This document shows positions 1 through 11,433 of a stretch of DNA of 64,000 nt, one piece after another (the stretch's first letter is position 1; the number at the start of each line of letters is the position of its first letter). The notes beneath the pieces were generated by a model. That model was given only the letters and a program-made list of their open reading frames with translations. It did not search any database and had not been told where the DNA came from. A program made the translations under genes and the position numbers. The stretch is from Marsupella aquatica (taxonomy: Eukaryota > Marchantiophyta), in NCBI GenBank assembly GCA_973895155.1, contig OZ316898.1, positions 5,456,001 to 5,520,000 of the forward strand. The letters are read 5' to 3'.

Positions 1-3000
1 GCTAGGCCATTTTAAAACATCTCCTCTATTTTCACTAAAAAAACAAAACTAAAAAATCTCTTAGGCTCTTATGTGTATTAAAGTCCTTCAACGATGGCTA
101 ATAGGCACTCCAAAAACTTTGAGGTGCATTATATCACACAATACCCTCTAAAACAAGGCTTTATTACATACCAAAGAATGTTCTCTAATTGGACTTCTTT
201 GCGCATTAAAGCCCACAACGCCTTCGAAACCAACATTACAAAATACAAAGCAATGCACTGGAATCGGACAGATATCATAAATAAACATAGAACAAAAACT
301 TCATTCGTGGCCTCCACTGTGAGAGCTCAGAACTCGACACGAGAGCCTCGTTTCGCAGCTATGTCGGTAAAATTTGTTCCACAGCGCCGGCGAGACTCTC
401 GCGTCGCAGCGATGTCGGTAAAAATTTGCACCCCCAAAAAAAACCGAGCTGCAGAAAGAGAGAGCACCGACACTCCATCGCCCCAATCATTAGGAGTCCA
501 TCCAGTCGGGTGAGACCCAGAAAGGGATGGCGCAACCCTCACCGAATCAGAGTGGTACAGAAGTACTTCCCGCATCTTCAGCAGGGATGACGAATCTACT
601 GTAGAGTGGAGAAGAGCAGAGCTGGCGGTGGTGAATTGATGAGGAGAGGAAAGCAGAGGAGAGATGAGATGTTGTCATTCGGAATTGGAGTGTCGACATC
701 CTCCCCTTTGCCCTCCGGTAGCACCGGCAAAATCTGTCCCAGCCTCGTTGTCGAAAATAGATGTTGCCATGTGAGGAAGTATGTTGTCATTTCCCCCGCT
801 TCACGGCGATGCGCAGGAGCAAGCTGCTGTGCTGCATTCCTCCCGCATCTGCGGCTTCCCGCCCCTGCTGTGTGATCGGCGAACAACACAGAACAAGAAA
901 TCGGCAGTAGACGAGAGGACGCCGCTGGAGACGAGAGTACCACGGCAAGGCGATTGCGAAACGGAGAGTGCGAATTCGCCCTCCCCGGAAACTTCGCTTT
1001 GGCCGAAGAGTCTCCATGTCCTCATTTCCGCGGTTCCGCCCCTACAAATAGTCGTACGTACTGGAGTCAATATTGCTGTCATTTGCAGCAGATTGAGTCA
1101 AAGGGCGTAGAAGAGCCGCTCTCTGATCTGGCTGGTGAAGCTGTGGCGCCAATGCGGAATTCGAAGCACTGAAATTGGTGCTAGGAGGAGGAGGAGGTGA
1201 AGAGGCAGAGGAGCAGAAACGGTAAATCGTTGACGGTGTGGTCTGGCTGGCTGGCTGGACAGCTGGGAAGTTTCCTGAAGGAATCGGTGAATGAATGATT
1301 CAGGTGGGTCTAAAACAGGGGGTGGGTCCTTTGTCTCAGTCCAGTCTAGGCCACGAGTGATTTTCTTTCGTAACATTTCTAATGCGTGTTTGGGAGAGAG
1401 GGAAATGTGAACAGATGGGTTACAGAGATGTGTATTTGCACAGAGGATGATGCTATTGGAGTAGAGCAGAGTGGAGAGGATTAGAGTGCAGTGCAGGGGC
1501 AGGTATTTCGATTTTAGAAGCTTTGGATTTTGTTTCAAATTGATGTAAGTTGGGAGATCACGCCGGTAAAGAATTGGGTCTGAGCGACCGTTAAGTCCTA
1601 TTATGCTGACGAGAGAGAGTACATTTAGAAATTCTGAGAGTGAGGGGTTTTGGTCTAAAAGTACACTGGCTTTTGATTTAAAAGTGTACGGAAGAGAGAC
1701 AAATTTGGGAGCCCGAAGGCAATTTCTGCTGCAGCAATCTCTCTATCTATCTCAGTCCCACGTCTAGACAAGGGAGGGCGACCTTGAAATGAATTTCTTC
1801 CCATGAGCTGAATGAGACGAGTTGAGAATAGTGAACGGGGCAGATATAGGCAGGGGGAAAACGGCTTCGATTAGAGGGTCTAGGATCTCTAAAGGAAAGA
1901 AATTGTTCGAAGACAGACCAGCCATTTTACCGGATAAGTCAGAGCCTGGGCCATGAATCCAATTACCTGGATGGACAAACACTAACGGGACGAAAGACTC
2001 TTGAATTCAATTGAGCTCGATTACCTCTTGAATTCAAATGAGCTCGATTACCATCGAGAGTGCACCAAAAGGGCAGGAGATGGACAAGTCAAGACACCTA
2101 TTTCGAGAGATATTGGGGGATTGTATATGTCCTTCCTCACGATCTTTTTCATTACTGTTTCATATGATTAGTTCCGCATTTTCAAGCAGTCTGTGTTGTG
2201 GCTGCTGACCAGGGTCGGAATCTCCACAAGGGGTGCGAGAGTATTATTGTCGAAATCCAGCGACCCTAAGTGGACTTTGTGTTGAGGACATAGTGGTCTA
2301 GAAAAGTATCTCAGAGGGGTGTCTTCAGATGTTCCTGGAGAGGATAGAGATTACAGACACGGTCAGTGCAGTTTCTGGTGAAACAGGAACGAACTCGATG
2401 TGAATGTTCGGGTCCGAAGAGACAGAGAGAGTGGGGGAGAGAGGGAGAGACATTGGTGATATAGAGAATGCAGGCAATTGTAAACCGCTGTCGACTGTTG
2501 GTCTAGATGACCTTGCACCGTCGTCGATATTGTAGTTTCTTTCCGTCAGAGCCTTCAACAATATCTGCGATTGAAGAGAGTTTGATCCTTACGGACTTTG
2601 TGGAATCCAGTGCTTTCCTAATCTTAACCCTAGTCTCAGTGACCCCTAATCCTCCAATCAAGAGAGCGAGACGGTGAGAGACAGAGATGTCAAAAAAATC
2701 CGTGGATTGCATTATAAGCTATTTGGCACTCTGCTTTGGTTGTTTACAGGGCAAATAAACGTTTTCATAAGGTTGTGAATTCGTGAGATCTGGTGAAGCA
2801 GAAGTAGTTTTTCTTGCGTTGTCATCAGCGGCCTTTCTGTACTCACGTCAAGGCGACCAACATCCTTCCAGTTTCTCCATAGCCCATTCTGTAAGTATAT
2901 ATCTCCTATCATTTAATTGCACTTTAGCAGAACAGAACTGAAGTTGTCCGCATTGTTTCATAACTGATGGGCAGACTAAAATTATGTCGCATTGTGGTCA

Positions 3001-3769
3001 TTGTACAACTCCAGCACGTTGATTGGTACATGCTAGGAATAATGCTCGACTAGGTCAGCCGAGTGTATCCGACAGTACGATGATATTTATGATCATTGGA
3101 TGATCGTAGGAAGGACCTCAGGGTTCGCTTCTGTCCAACCTGGTTAGTAGCTCTTCAGAGTTAAAACCAATGCACAAGTACACTACTCTGCACTATCTCA
3201 AACTTTACGCAGGTGCATGAGCGCTAGTTTACGGAAACGATGGCAGATGATAGTAGTCTGCAAGTGAGTGTGCACCTAAAGTAGTGTCTGACAAGGCTCA
3301 TCCGAGTGACTCACCTTTCACCGTTGCCAAGTGTAGAGTCAGCTCACGAAAATGTTACGAATTTGATTACAGATGTTCAGTGTTCTTCATAGGATGGGTT
3401 ACTAGGGCACACAGATCACTCGCCTACACTGTAATGTTGCAGTGAAGGCAACTGCAAAAATTGACTTTTGAAAGTGACGCCAATTGCTGGCAACATTCTG
3501 TGAAGATGCTATAAGGTAGGGTGATTGGTGCTATGGTCTAGAGAGAAAACATTACAACCTCTGATCCAAAGGTCTGGCCAGTTATGGGAACTTGACGATT
3601 TGCTGCCAAACTTTGAATTCCTCCATGGCGCATTACCTTTTGTCTACAGGAGTGTCTTGAGAAGTTCTTGCGTCGCTCTTATAAGGGAGTTTAACATAAA
3701 GAAGATCAGATCCTAATGGCTTCGAGAAATTATTTTGAAAGTGAAACTGTGTCTTTTTTTTGCGTCCAG
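1..3769. other. Upstream region of the ZIP gene; no protein gene recognised
   Basis: No reading frame here looks like a protein family; the longest frames (140 codons or less) overlap one another on both strands and are probably chance. Purine-rich tracts occur near 1170-1215 and 2420-2460. A TATA-like word (ctacaaatag) sits near 1045 and a splice-donor-like word (gtaagttggg) near 1543. A strong splice acceptor with a T-run ends at 3769, directly before the ZIP start region. I infer that part of this stretch is promoter and 5' UTR of the ZIP gene with a leader intron, but the leader exon is not fixed. A 27-28-bp direct duplication lies at about 2000-2054. The first 75 bases resemble the end of the dispersed repeat described elsewhere. 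Confidence 0.4.
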
Positions 3770-3801
3770 CTGAAGTTGTTGATCTACAAGCTCCTTCCAC
3801 G
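3757..3801 (+). promoter_or_regulatory. Splice acceptor of a 5' UTR intron before the ZIP start codon
   Basis: A run of eight T followed by gcgtccag (AG at 3768-3769) is a textbook acceptor. It leaves 32 bases of leader before the ATG at 3802. The donor is unknown; one candidate is near 1543. The site decides the start choice, since the open frame otherwise runs a little upstream without an ATG. Confidence 0.5.
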
Positions 3802-6115
3802 ATGTCGACGGACTGTTCCCAATCTATCGATTTGTCATGTTATGACAAACCCTACTCGTTGAAGCTGAAGATCGGCGCTGTATTCGCCATTTTTGCTGCC
3901 AGCGTCCTGGGGATCCTGATCCCTATCATGGGGAAGAGAATGAAATACCTGAGAACGGACAATAATTTCTTCTTCGTCACCAAATCGTTTGCTGCGGGGG
4001 TAATTCTGGCAACGGGGTTCTGCCACATGATGCCGGATGCCGCGGACACCCTCTCCAACCCTTGCTTGCCAGCGAATCCCTGGGGTAAGTTTCCATGGTC
4101 CGGATTCATTTCCATGATATCCGCTCTGCTGACTCTCATGGTGGACGCCTTGGGCACGGAGTACTACGAGAAAAAGCACGGCTTCTCAGCTCATTCACAC
4201 GGCTCAGGGATGGTTGCACAGCACCACCCTGGTTCTGATGCCACCGGACGCATCGGCACCGAGCGGCAAGTCGCCGATGACTCGGCTGCTGATGGAAAGG
4301 GGCAAGCGCTAGGAGTGATGGAGGCGGGTGGAGGAGACCTAGAGAGCAAAGACGGACGACTGCAGGGACAGCACGGTGCTGGGGAACTAACTGCTCTGGA
4401 GGAAACCACGCTTCGGCATGTTGTCATCTCACAGGTATGTGAACATTTTCTTCCGGTTTCGCTCCTCTTCGTCAGATGTTTTAGTTTTTTGCTGTATCGA
4501 TAGAAAATTGTTGTCACTCACAGAATTTTTCCGTATCCAGAGGTAGAGTCTCGCGCATCATGCGGGATCCTCGTGGTCCTTGATCGCTCTAGTGCCTCAC
4601 TGACCCGCATGAGAGGGATCTTTCATCACACTCTTTCCGACTGATTGACCAGATAGGGCATCTATGACCCCACTGAAGCCAATGGTCGTGCAGAATATGG
4701 TTTTCTGTTTACATTACACTTCACTTGTATGGAATCGTCTCCAGATTTCGTGGGGTTGTCCTTAAAATTTGTATGATTGGGAGTACCTTGTGACGGGTTT
4801 TTTGTCTCGCTTGTACCTTTTGTTCTGAGCCATGTTGTGCTGCCAAAGCTCAGATTGTGAGCTTTTTTGTATTTCCTAGCCGAAAGGTGCCACTAATTGC
4901 CGTTTATCAGGCTCACTCGCACGATCTCATTACCCGACAGCAACAGCTAAACAGTGTACCGTTGTTGCTTCGCAGGTCCTAGAGCTGGGAATACTTGCAC
5001 ATTCTATAATCATTGGAATCACTTTGGGAGTCTCGTCTAGCCCTTGCCGTATCCGACCACTGATGGCCGCGCTTGTCTTCCATCAATTCTTCGAGGGCTT
5101 TGCACTGGGAGGGTGCATCTCTCTGGTACGTCAGGCTCTACAGCAAATTCTGACCACCTAATAAGCTCGTGATTTCAGGAGCACATCGTCCATGGCCCAA
5201 ATAAGTTATCTGAACTAAGGATTTAGTCTTGAAAGGTCTTTAAAGTAATAGAAACCTAACAATGATTCAGGGCTCAAAGGGAAAAGCCAAGTTGAGGCAC
5301 CAGAGCCGGACGCAAAAGGAATTTTCAATGCCATCCGAGAGGGGCCTCCAGAACACGTAAAGAATTTGTGTTAGCTCCTCTTATTGGAATGAAGTTGAAT
5401 CGCAAGGAAGAAATATAAAGTCACATAAAGATTTTGCCTAAGGAAATGTTTGCTCGTCGAATTAGGAAGCTAAGAGTATTTCAAGCTGTCTCCATTTTGC
5501 ATAATTTTCGCTTTCCAAAGAATACATCTGAAGTGACTCCTATGAAAGATTGAGCAAACGGTGTCGAAAGTGATCTGAGTACAGATTGTCAGCATCTGAT
5601 TCCAATTCCCAACTGAGAGATTGTTCGCAGCTGACATTACAATGAGAGAATGCAAACCACTCAAAAAGTGAATCGAGTATGGCAAAATCATTTTAGAATA
5701 CAAGCTAGACTGGCAGGAAAAAGTCTGGTGTCCCAACACGGGACGCAAAGAGGCTCTACATACCAGGGCTTCTGACTGATTGGTCTGTGGGACTGCTTTG
5801 AATGTGCAGGCGGGATTCAGGAGGCTAGTATCCGGAGTAATGGCGGCCTTTTTCGCACTGACTACTCCGATCGGGGTCTGCCTCGGCCTCGGAATCCAAA
5901 ACAGCTACAACGAGAACAGTCAGCAAGCTCTGATTGTGGAGGGCATTTTTGACGCCATATCTGCTGGAATTCTCATTTACATGGCTTTGGTTGACCTTAT
6001 TGCCGCCGATTTCTTGGGTAAGAGGTTACGGAGTGACCGTCAACTGCAAGTGATGGCATATATCGCCCTATTTGCAGGATCCGGGGCCATGGCAGCAATT
6101 GCCATTTGGGCATAG
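3802..6115 (+). CDS. ZIP-family zinc/iron transporter, 3 coding exons, 362 aa
   Basis: Plasma- or endomembrane divalent metal importer (Zn, possibly Fe or Mn). Coding exons by splice sites and phase: 3802-4434, 4976-5125, 5810-6115, all phase 0. Three membrane segments fall in exon 1 (about residues 21-41, 54-72, 92-113). A hydrophilic, moderately His-containing loop follows (about 114-205, with a HSHG and an HH cluster), which is the usual position of the variable metal-binding loop. Exon 2 carries the ZIP signature: [10 protein letters not shown] in TM4 (H220) and [10 protein letters not shown] in TM5 (H247, E251). Exon 3 holds TM6-TM8 and ends in the short lumenal/extracellular tail usual for the family. 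The ATG at 3802 is chosen because a T-rich acceptor at 3768-3769 lies just before it, so the upstream in-frame codons are 5' UTR. Length fits plant ZIPs (about 330-380 aa). I see no N-terminal signal peptide of the IRT type, so the topology start is less certain. Metal preference cannot be read from sequence. Confidence 0.93.
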
Positions 6116-8650
6116 TCAATTATTTAACTCTCCGCCCACCCACCCCGACCCACCAAATCCAATTAATCCACAGCGAGGATTGAGCACCAGCATTGAGTGA
6201 TTGTGTTCATAGGGAGCTTGCCCCGCCATATAAGAGATGTAATTATAGCAATTTTGAACTGGTCAGGGCTTCACTCTAAAATAATGTAGGTTACCCCAAA
6301 ATCCCTTAGCTCAAAGGAATCCTTAACTTCACAACAGGATCCATTCCACTCCACTTAGTCTCATCTCGACGTGTACACTACTGAACAACGACTACGATTC
6401 TATTCAAAATTCCAATTAATCGATTACTGTCTCAAGTTGGTCGTTCCTCCATGCATTTACAAAGGTTCTGGTGTCCGCATCTTCCATTCACGATTCGCTG
6501 CCTCTCTTTCGACCAGGATTCTGACGAGCGTGGCTTTTCCCATGAAAGGCGCCATACGTCATGAAAAGCGCCATATATGTAAACAAACTCCACAAATCGT
6601 ACTCAAATATACCGTTCATTCTCGAAGTTTTTCTCTCGCTGAAGCGCTCAAGTTGACCAGCTACACCTACGAAGCTGAATTGCTTTACACTGAAAGTACT
6701 CACAACTAGATTGCATTGAAGTGGGAAAGCAGGGCGCAGCAAGCTTGTCGATAATTATCCTGTCTCTTTGGGCACAGGGTTAGAGCAAGAAATTACGTGT
6801 TCTTTACGAATTCACACAGTTTGATTGGATTGGAAGTGTGTGGCGGAAAGGAAAGCCAATCAGTTTTTATTTTTGGCCCTTTGAATATTTTATTTTGGAA
6901 AATGAAAACCCAGAAGAGTATATAACGGGGACCAGCTGTCCTTAGGCTAAATGTTGAACCTAAAATATACAAGCTCATGAGAGTTCAACCTGTACAGACT
7001 TGAAATTCTACTCTAGAAGCCATTTTACTCAGTCTACTGACGTCGCTTAGGCTTCAGTTTCCTTCATCACAATTTTGGGTCCTGGGGTTTCCCATCCTTT
7101 GTATTGTTTTCAAGGTTCATTACACCTCTATAATTTAGTGTTACGTAGCTTGGGCTTCATTTTCCTTATGACCCTTTTGGCTCACGATGGGTTTGCCATC
7201 CTTTGCTTCGTTTTCAAGGTCTAATACATCCTCTATACTTAATTGTTACATAGCTTAGGCTTCATTTTCCTTTATTACCCTTTTGGGTCCTGATCGGTTT
7301 CCTATCATTTGTATCGTTTTCAAGGATGAATACGCCTCTGTACTTTATTGATTAATAAAGAATATCACATGGGGTTTCCACCCAGGCTTAGAAAAATGCG
7401 AATATTAGGATTCACGTCCAAGCTGAGACAGCCAGCAGCAGTGTTCTGAATTCACTCTTTGGTTATATTGACCTAATTGGTTCTATTTGCTTTAGAGACT
7501 GGATGAGAGTGAAAATATTGGAGAGAAGTAAAGCAGGGGGAAAGTTTATATGTATACCGCATAAGAAAGCACTAACAGAATTACCACTAGTCATCTCGGA
7601 GCTTCAAAGCACCCTTTTTTAAGTAGTATGAAGATGTATAGTTGCCCACAAACAGACTTCGCTTTATCTGCAGACCTGTTGTTTGTGCACTGAACATGCT
7701 CAGCATTGCAAATGTCTGTACTGTAAACGGGATTCCATGTTCTGCGAACGTTGCATGGTGTTTTAAGTTTTCTCATGGTTTTCATTGCCTCTAATCAATG
7801 CTCTCTGGCGTTTGTAAAGGTGAAGGTCTTCTCTTTATGATGTTTCTGTGCAACTCGAACGCTGCGCTGAAGTGTTCTCCTTCGTCTGGAAGTGCTCTCT
7901 CTACATTAATAGATATACAAATTCCACAAATGCGGCTCCCTTCTAATTTTCCTCCCTCAAGATGGTCGACCTGGTTCCATTGACCACAACAACGAATCCA
8001 ATTTAGCCACTGGCCGGCCTCAAGTTCGAAGAGGAAGTTAAGTGAAATAACTTGAACTCGTAGAACTACCTAGGATGCGTGGAGCACAGTTCATACATAC
8101 AGAAGTCTACTATTTCACATGGATTTATTAGTTGTTTGGCACTTCGAAATGTGACCATGAAGGAAACCAGAAATCACACTGACTCAGATCCAGTGCCAGT
8201 GAATCAGGACTTTCTGCCTTAGAAAGATGATTTTACTGACTCGGCTAATCAGCTCGATCAATTTATGATCTCAATTCTTAAAATAACATGATGTGTTGAA
8301 TGGGGGGTTGAATGGGTTTGAAAGTATCATACAGTTTCACTGCATTTCGAAAGTCTCAAAATGCAAGTTAGTCTATAGCTTCAATTCTGTTTCTAATCTT
8401 TTCTACTACTCTATTGTTCAATCTTCTATTGAAGTCACGTAATTAAAGTCTCTGTTGAAGTCAGACTTCGTGTAATGCTTGGAGCAGCACCTACAGATGT
8501 GCAACAGCTCGGGCTACTCAACTACGATCATTTGTAACTGCCACTCTGATCGAGAGAATTTGGAAGACAAGTTCGGTGACGCGACGTCCTCCTTTGCCAA
8601 CGTTTAGCCAAAACCAATGATCGCCTTCTGACCTGCATTGGCTTCGAGCA
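6116..8650. other. Intergenic spacer between ZIP and GH17 genes
   Basis: The two genes converge here, so the stretch should hold both 3' ends. No coding region is recognised. The left part (6116-6700) is likely the ZIP 3' UTR and downstream DNA. It contains one tandem repeat (7043-7352, separate entry). No polyadenylation signal can be assigned with confidence. Confidence 0.5.
7043..7352. repeat. Tandem repeat, about 3 copies of a 103-105-bp unit
   Basis: Units begin near 7045, 7148 and 7253, each at a gct-t(a/g)gg word. They share the order gct-TaGGcTTc, TTTCCTT, TTTTGG, CCATC/CTATC, TCGTTTTCAAGG and a final TAC(A/G)(C/T)CTC(T). Copies differ by about 10-20 percent, so the array is not recent. 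No open frame runs through all units. Confidence 0.75.
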
Positions 8651-11433
8651 TCAGGGGCTGTTGCCTATGCTGTTGTCGCTGCTGATGGTGCTGATGGTGC
8701 TAATGGTGCTGATGTTATCGCTGCTGTTGTTATCGGGGTTGGTATCGCTGCTGTTGTTATGAGGGTTGTTATCGCTGCTGTTGTTATCGGGGTTGGTATC
8801 GCTGCTGTTGTTATGAGGGTTGTTATCGCTGCTGTTGTTATCGCTGCTCAAGTAATCGCTGCTGTAGATGCTGGTGGTCGGGCTGGTGGTGCGGGTCCCG
8901 TCAGTGTCGCTGTTGTCACTAGGTACACGCCAAACTGGTACTACTTGAGGAGGTCCATCGACAAAATCAGGATCGGCAAAGTCGACGGGATTACGGACTG
9001 GATGATTACCATTGGCAGAAATTGCTGGTGGCGGTAAGGGATCCAATACTACTGCCGGTGCTGAGGGAGTCACGGGTACTATATTGCAATCAGCCAGCTC
9101 CATGGGATTATCTGGAGTACTACGGTATGCGGGGGTTGCAGCAACTTCTGCTCCATCTGGTAAGGGCATTAGTTGCGCTTCCTGTGTCACAAAGTTGGGG
9201 TCAGCCAAGTCGATTGGGTATACTGGACTACCATCGGCATTGAGGAGGCCCCAGTAGCGTTCATAGTCAGGACCGGGCTTCTGGTTCTCGTTGAAGAGAG
9301 CGAAGATGAACACTAGAGTCCGCACATCAGGTCGTCGAGGAGTGCCCTTACTGTATACGTGCCTGATCAAATTGTCGTTGAAGAGCTGAGCATTTTGTAT
9401 CGTTGCTGCGCTACCCCCAGCTGTTGGCCAACCCGTCTCGCCCACCGCAAGTGGCAGATCTGGAAATCCGGAGTCCACCAATGCGTGGAAGGCTGCGTCC
9501 AGCATGGAGTCGAAGAGATTGTAATACGGCAGGTCTGACCAAGCATCCGTGAAGGCAGGTTCTCCGGTCTGGAATGCAGCATACGCGAACGGGACAGCGA
9601 CGTTGTCTGCGATGTGTGCGTAATAGCTGCAACAAGAGGAAGTGGAAGTCCAACTTGAGTATGTACACTCAGTAGTTCATTCAGTCCCTAGAACAATCTA
9701 TCATGGGTCACATCCACTTCATCCTCTCTTTGTAATGGCTTGAATGAATTCTTGCAGATCATGAGAACCGAAGACCAAGGAAAAGGTCGGTCGCTTTCCT
9801 CAGCTATGAAACAAATTAATTAGATCAAAAAGAGAGCACAATTTGAGGGATTAGAATATTTCTTAATTCTGGCCCACAGTCTGCTCACCAGCATAATGTA
9901 TTTGATGGTAAGCATCATGCACTACAGTACAAAGCAACGAGCACTGAGACTAAGTAGCTGTGACACTTCAAACTGGAAAAAAGCCATAGCAGTTAGATAC
10001 GCGACGAGAAGACAAAGGCAACTTACGGATATAAGTTGATGAAAAAGGTGGACCGTGTATCTTGGAGGAATTGTAGCAGGGGGCTCATGTAATCCAAGAG
10101 TCCGAACTGGCCACTACTTGGGGGCCACATGTTAGCCAAAATTTCACCGCTCAAAGGTGAGATGACCTTTATTGCATTGTGCAGATCCCGATTCATCAAT
10201 GCGCCGTGAATGTTCTTCAGAGATTGGATCAAATACTGCCCGTTTGCCTCGATATTCCCCCTTCGTAAAACCTCATTTCCCACCGCAATGAACGTTATCT
10301 TGGTGGCAGGATAAAATGGGACGACGCTATTGTCCACCCATGTGTCTGAAGAATCAACAAATGACGAACTGTAACTGTCAAGCATCAGACGACGGTTGTG
10401 GTAGTGCCGAATTTGAAAGCTTATGTACTTCGCAAAATAGCTAGCTCAGCATTGCGTAGTTACTTTATGAATACAAAGTAGAACGGACTGGGCATATATG
10501 TTGTCTGAAAGATTATGAGGAGAATCTAATTCATACAAAAATCTTCGAGTACATATAATGTTTCTATCGAGTATTTCCATTCTACTTTTGATGCCAGTCC
10601 CGGGGCCAGTCCACTGTTAACAGCATTTGTAATGACGTAGCTAATCACGATCCAGGAACAGAAGGACTGCCTAGGAGCGACTGAAAATGCACGAGAGAAC
10701 ACCTGCTGCATCTGGACTAGTCGCAATAGCTTGCAGTTCGTCGTTCTGGACTGATACTATGACCTCATGGGGACGATTGCTGAGAGCATAGAGGACTTCG
10801 GGATTGGCGTCATATAAGCGCACAGCCCCAACGCGCAGGTCACCAAGTAGCTCGACAATCCTCGTAATGCTTGGGAGATTGTCTCCCATAAAGCCAAGGT
10901 TGACGCCGATCGGCCTGTTTCCTGAAACAACAGTCCATCCCGTGATAGAGATTTGGCGTCAAAATTAAGGACTGGATCGTGGACGACAATCTGAACGCTA
11001 TAAGTTTTCTAGAACAAACCTCTTCTGATGTGCATTTAATTTACTAGATCATCAACAATTCGACAGCTTTAATAGCAATTGTTAGCCATCAACTGGGTAC
11101 ATTCTGGCATGCATGGCATTGTCAGCTCGACGACATACACAGCTAGATGTGGACAGTAGAGTTGACAGCAGACAAGAGACGGGCTAACTAGTTCAGTTCC
11201 ATGCCAGACAACGATCAGAACCACAAAAACCTGAGACAGCACTTCGGTTGTACTGACTAATCCATCGTTAAAGTACCGACCAATATCCATTTCTGAGCTA
11301 TCTAGCTGCTTTGCTGCTGCAGACTAGCTAGGGACATACCTGAGACGTGTATCGTACAAGTTGAAACAATCAACAACACCGCCAAATACACTACTCCCAG
11401 TCTCAGGACGAAATTCTTACCCTGCCGCGCCAT
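8651..11433 (-). CDS. Glycoside hydrolase family 17 glucan endo-1,3-beta-glucosidase, 4 exons, 535 aa
   Basis: Secreted beta-1,3-glucanase acting on callose or other wall glucans. Exons on the minus strand: 11433-11340, 10921-10703, 10345-10027, 9626-8651; the phases join cleanly (1, 1, 2). Residues 1-31 form a signal peptide with a hydrophobic core (LGVVYLAVLLIV). The mature start, GNRPIGVNLGFMGDNLP, matches the family's (I)GVNYG..aDNLP pattern. The acid/base Glu is E129 in VGNEV; the nucleophile is E274 in VGETGWP; the FNEN block that ends the fold is at about 322. After about residue 340 there is Pro-rich sequence with two (I/V)D(L/F)ADP(N/D)FV repeats. Residues about 450-535 are a low-complexity Asn/Ser/Asp tail. 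No Cys-rich X8/CBM43 module and no hydrophobic GPI-type C-terminus are visible, unlike many long GH17 proteins. The ATG at 11433 is chosen because it gives the signal peptide and correct phase. Confidence 0.92.
8662..8899 (-). repeat. Low-complexity coding repeat in the GH17 C-terminus
   Basis: Within the last GH17 exon a unit of about 54 bp (gttgttatcgctgctg type on the plus strand) recurs. It codes for NNSSDNNPH / NNSSDTNPD alternately, followed by short ISTIST repeats. The frame stays open throughout, so the repeat is translated. Copy number probably varies between individuals (inference). Confidence 0.7.

Noticed and set aside
8759-9037. Val/Ile/Ala-rich plus-strand frame
   Set aside because: Antisense shadow of the repetitive GH17 tail.
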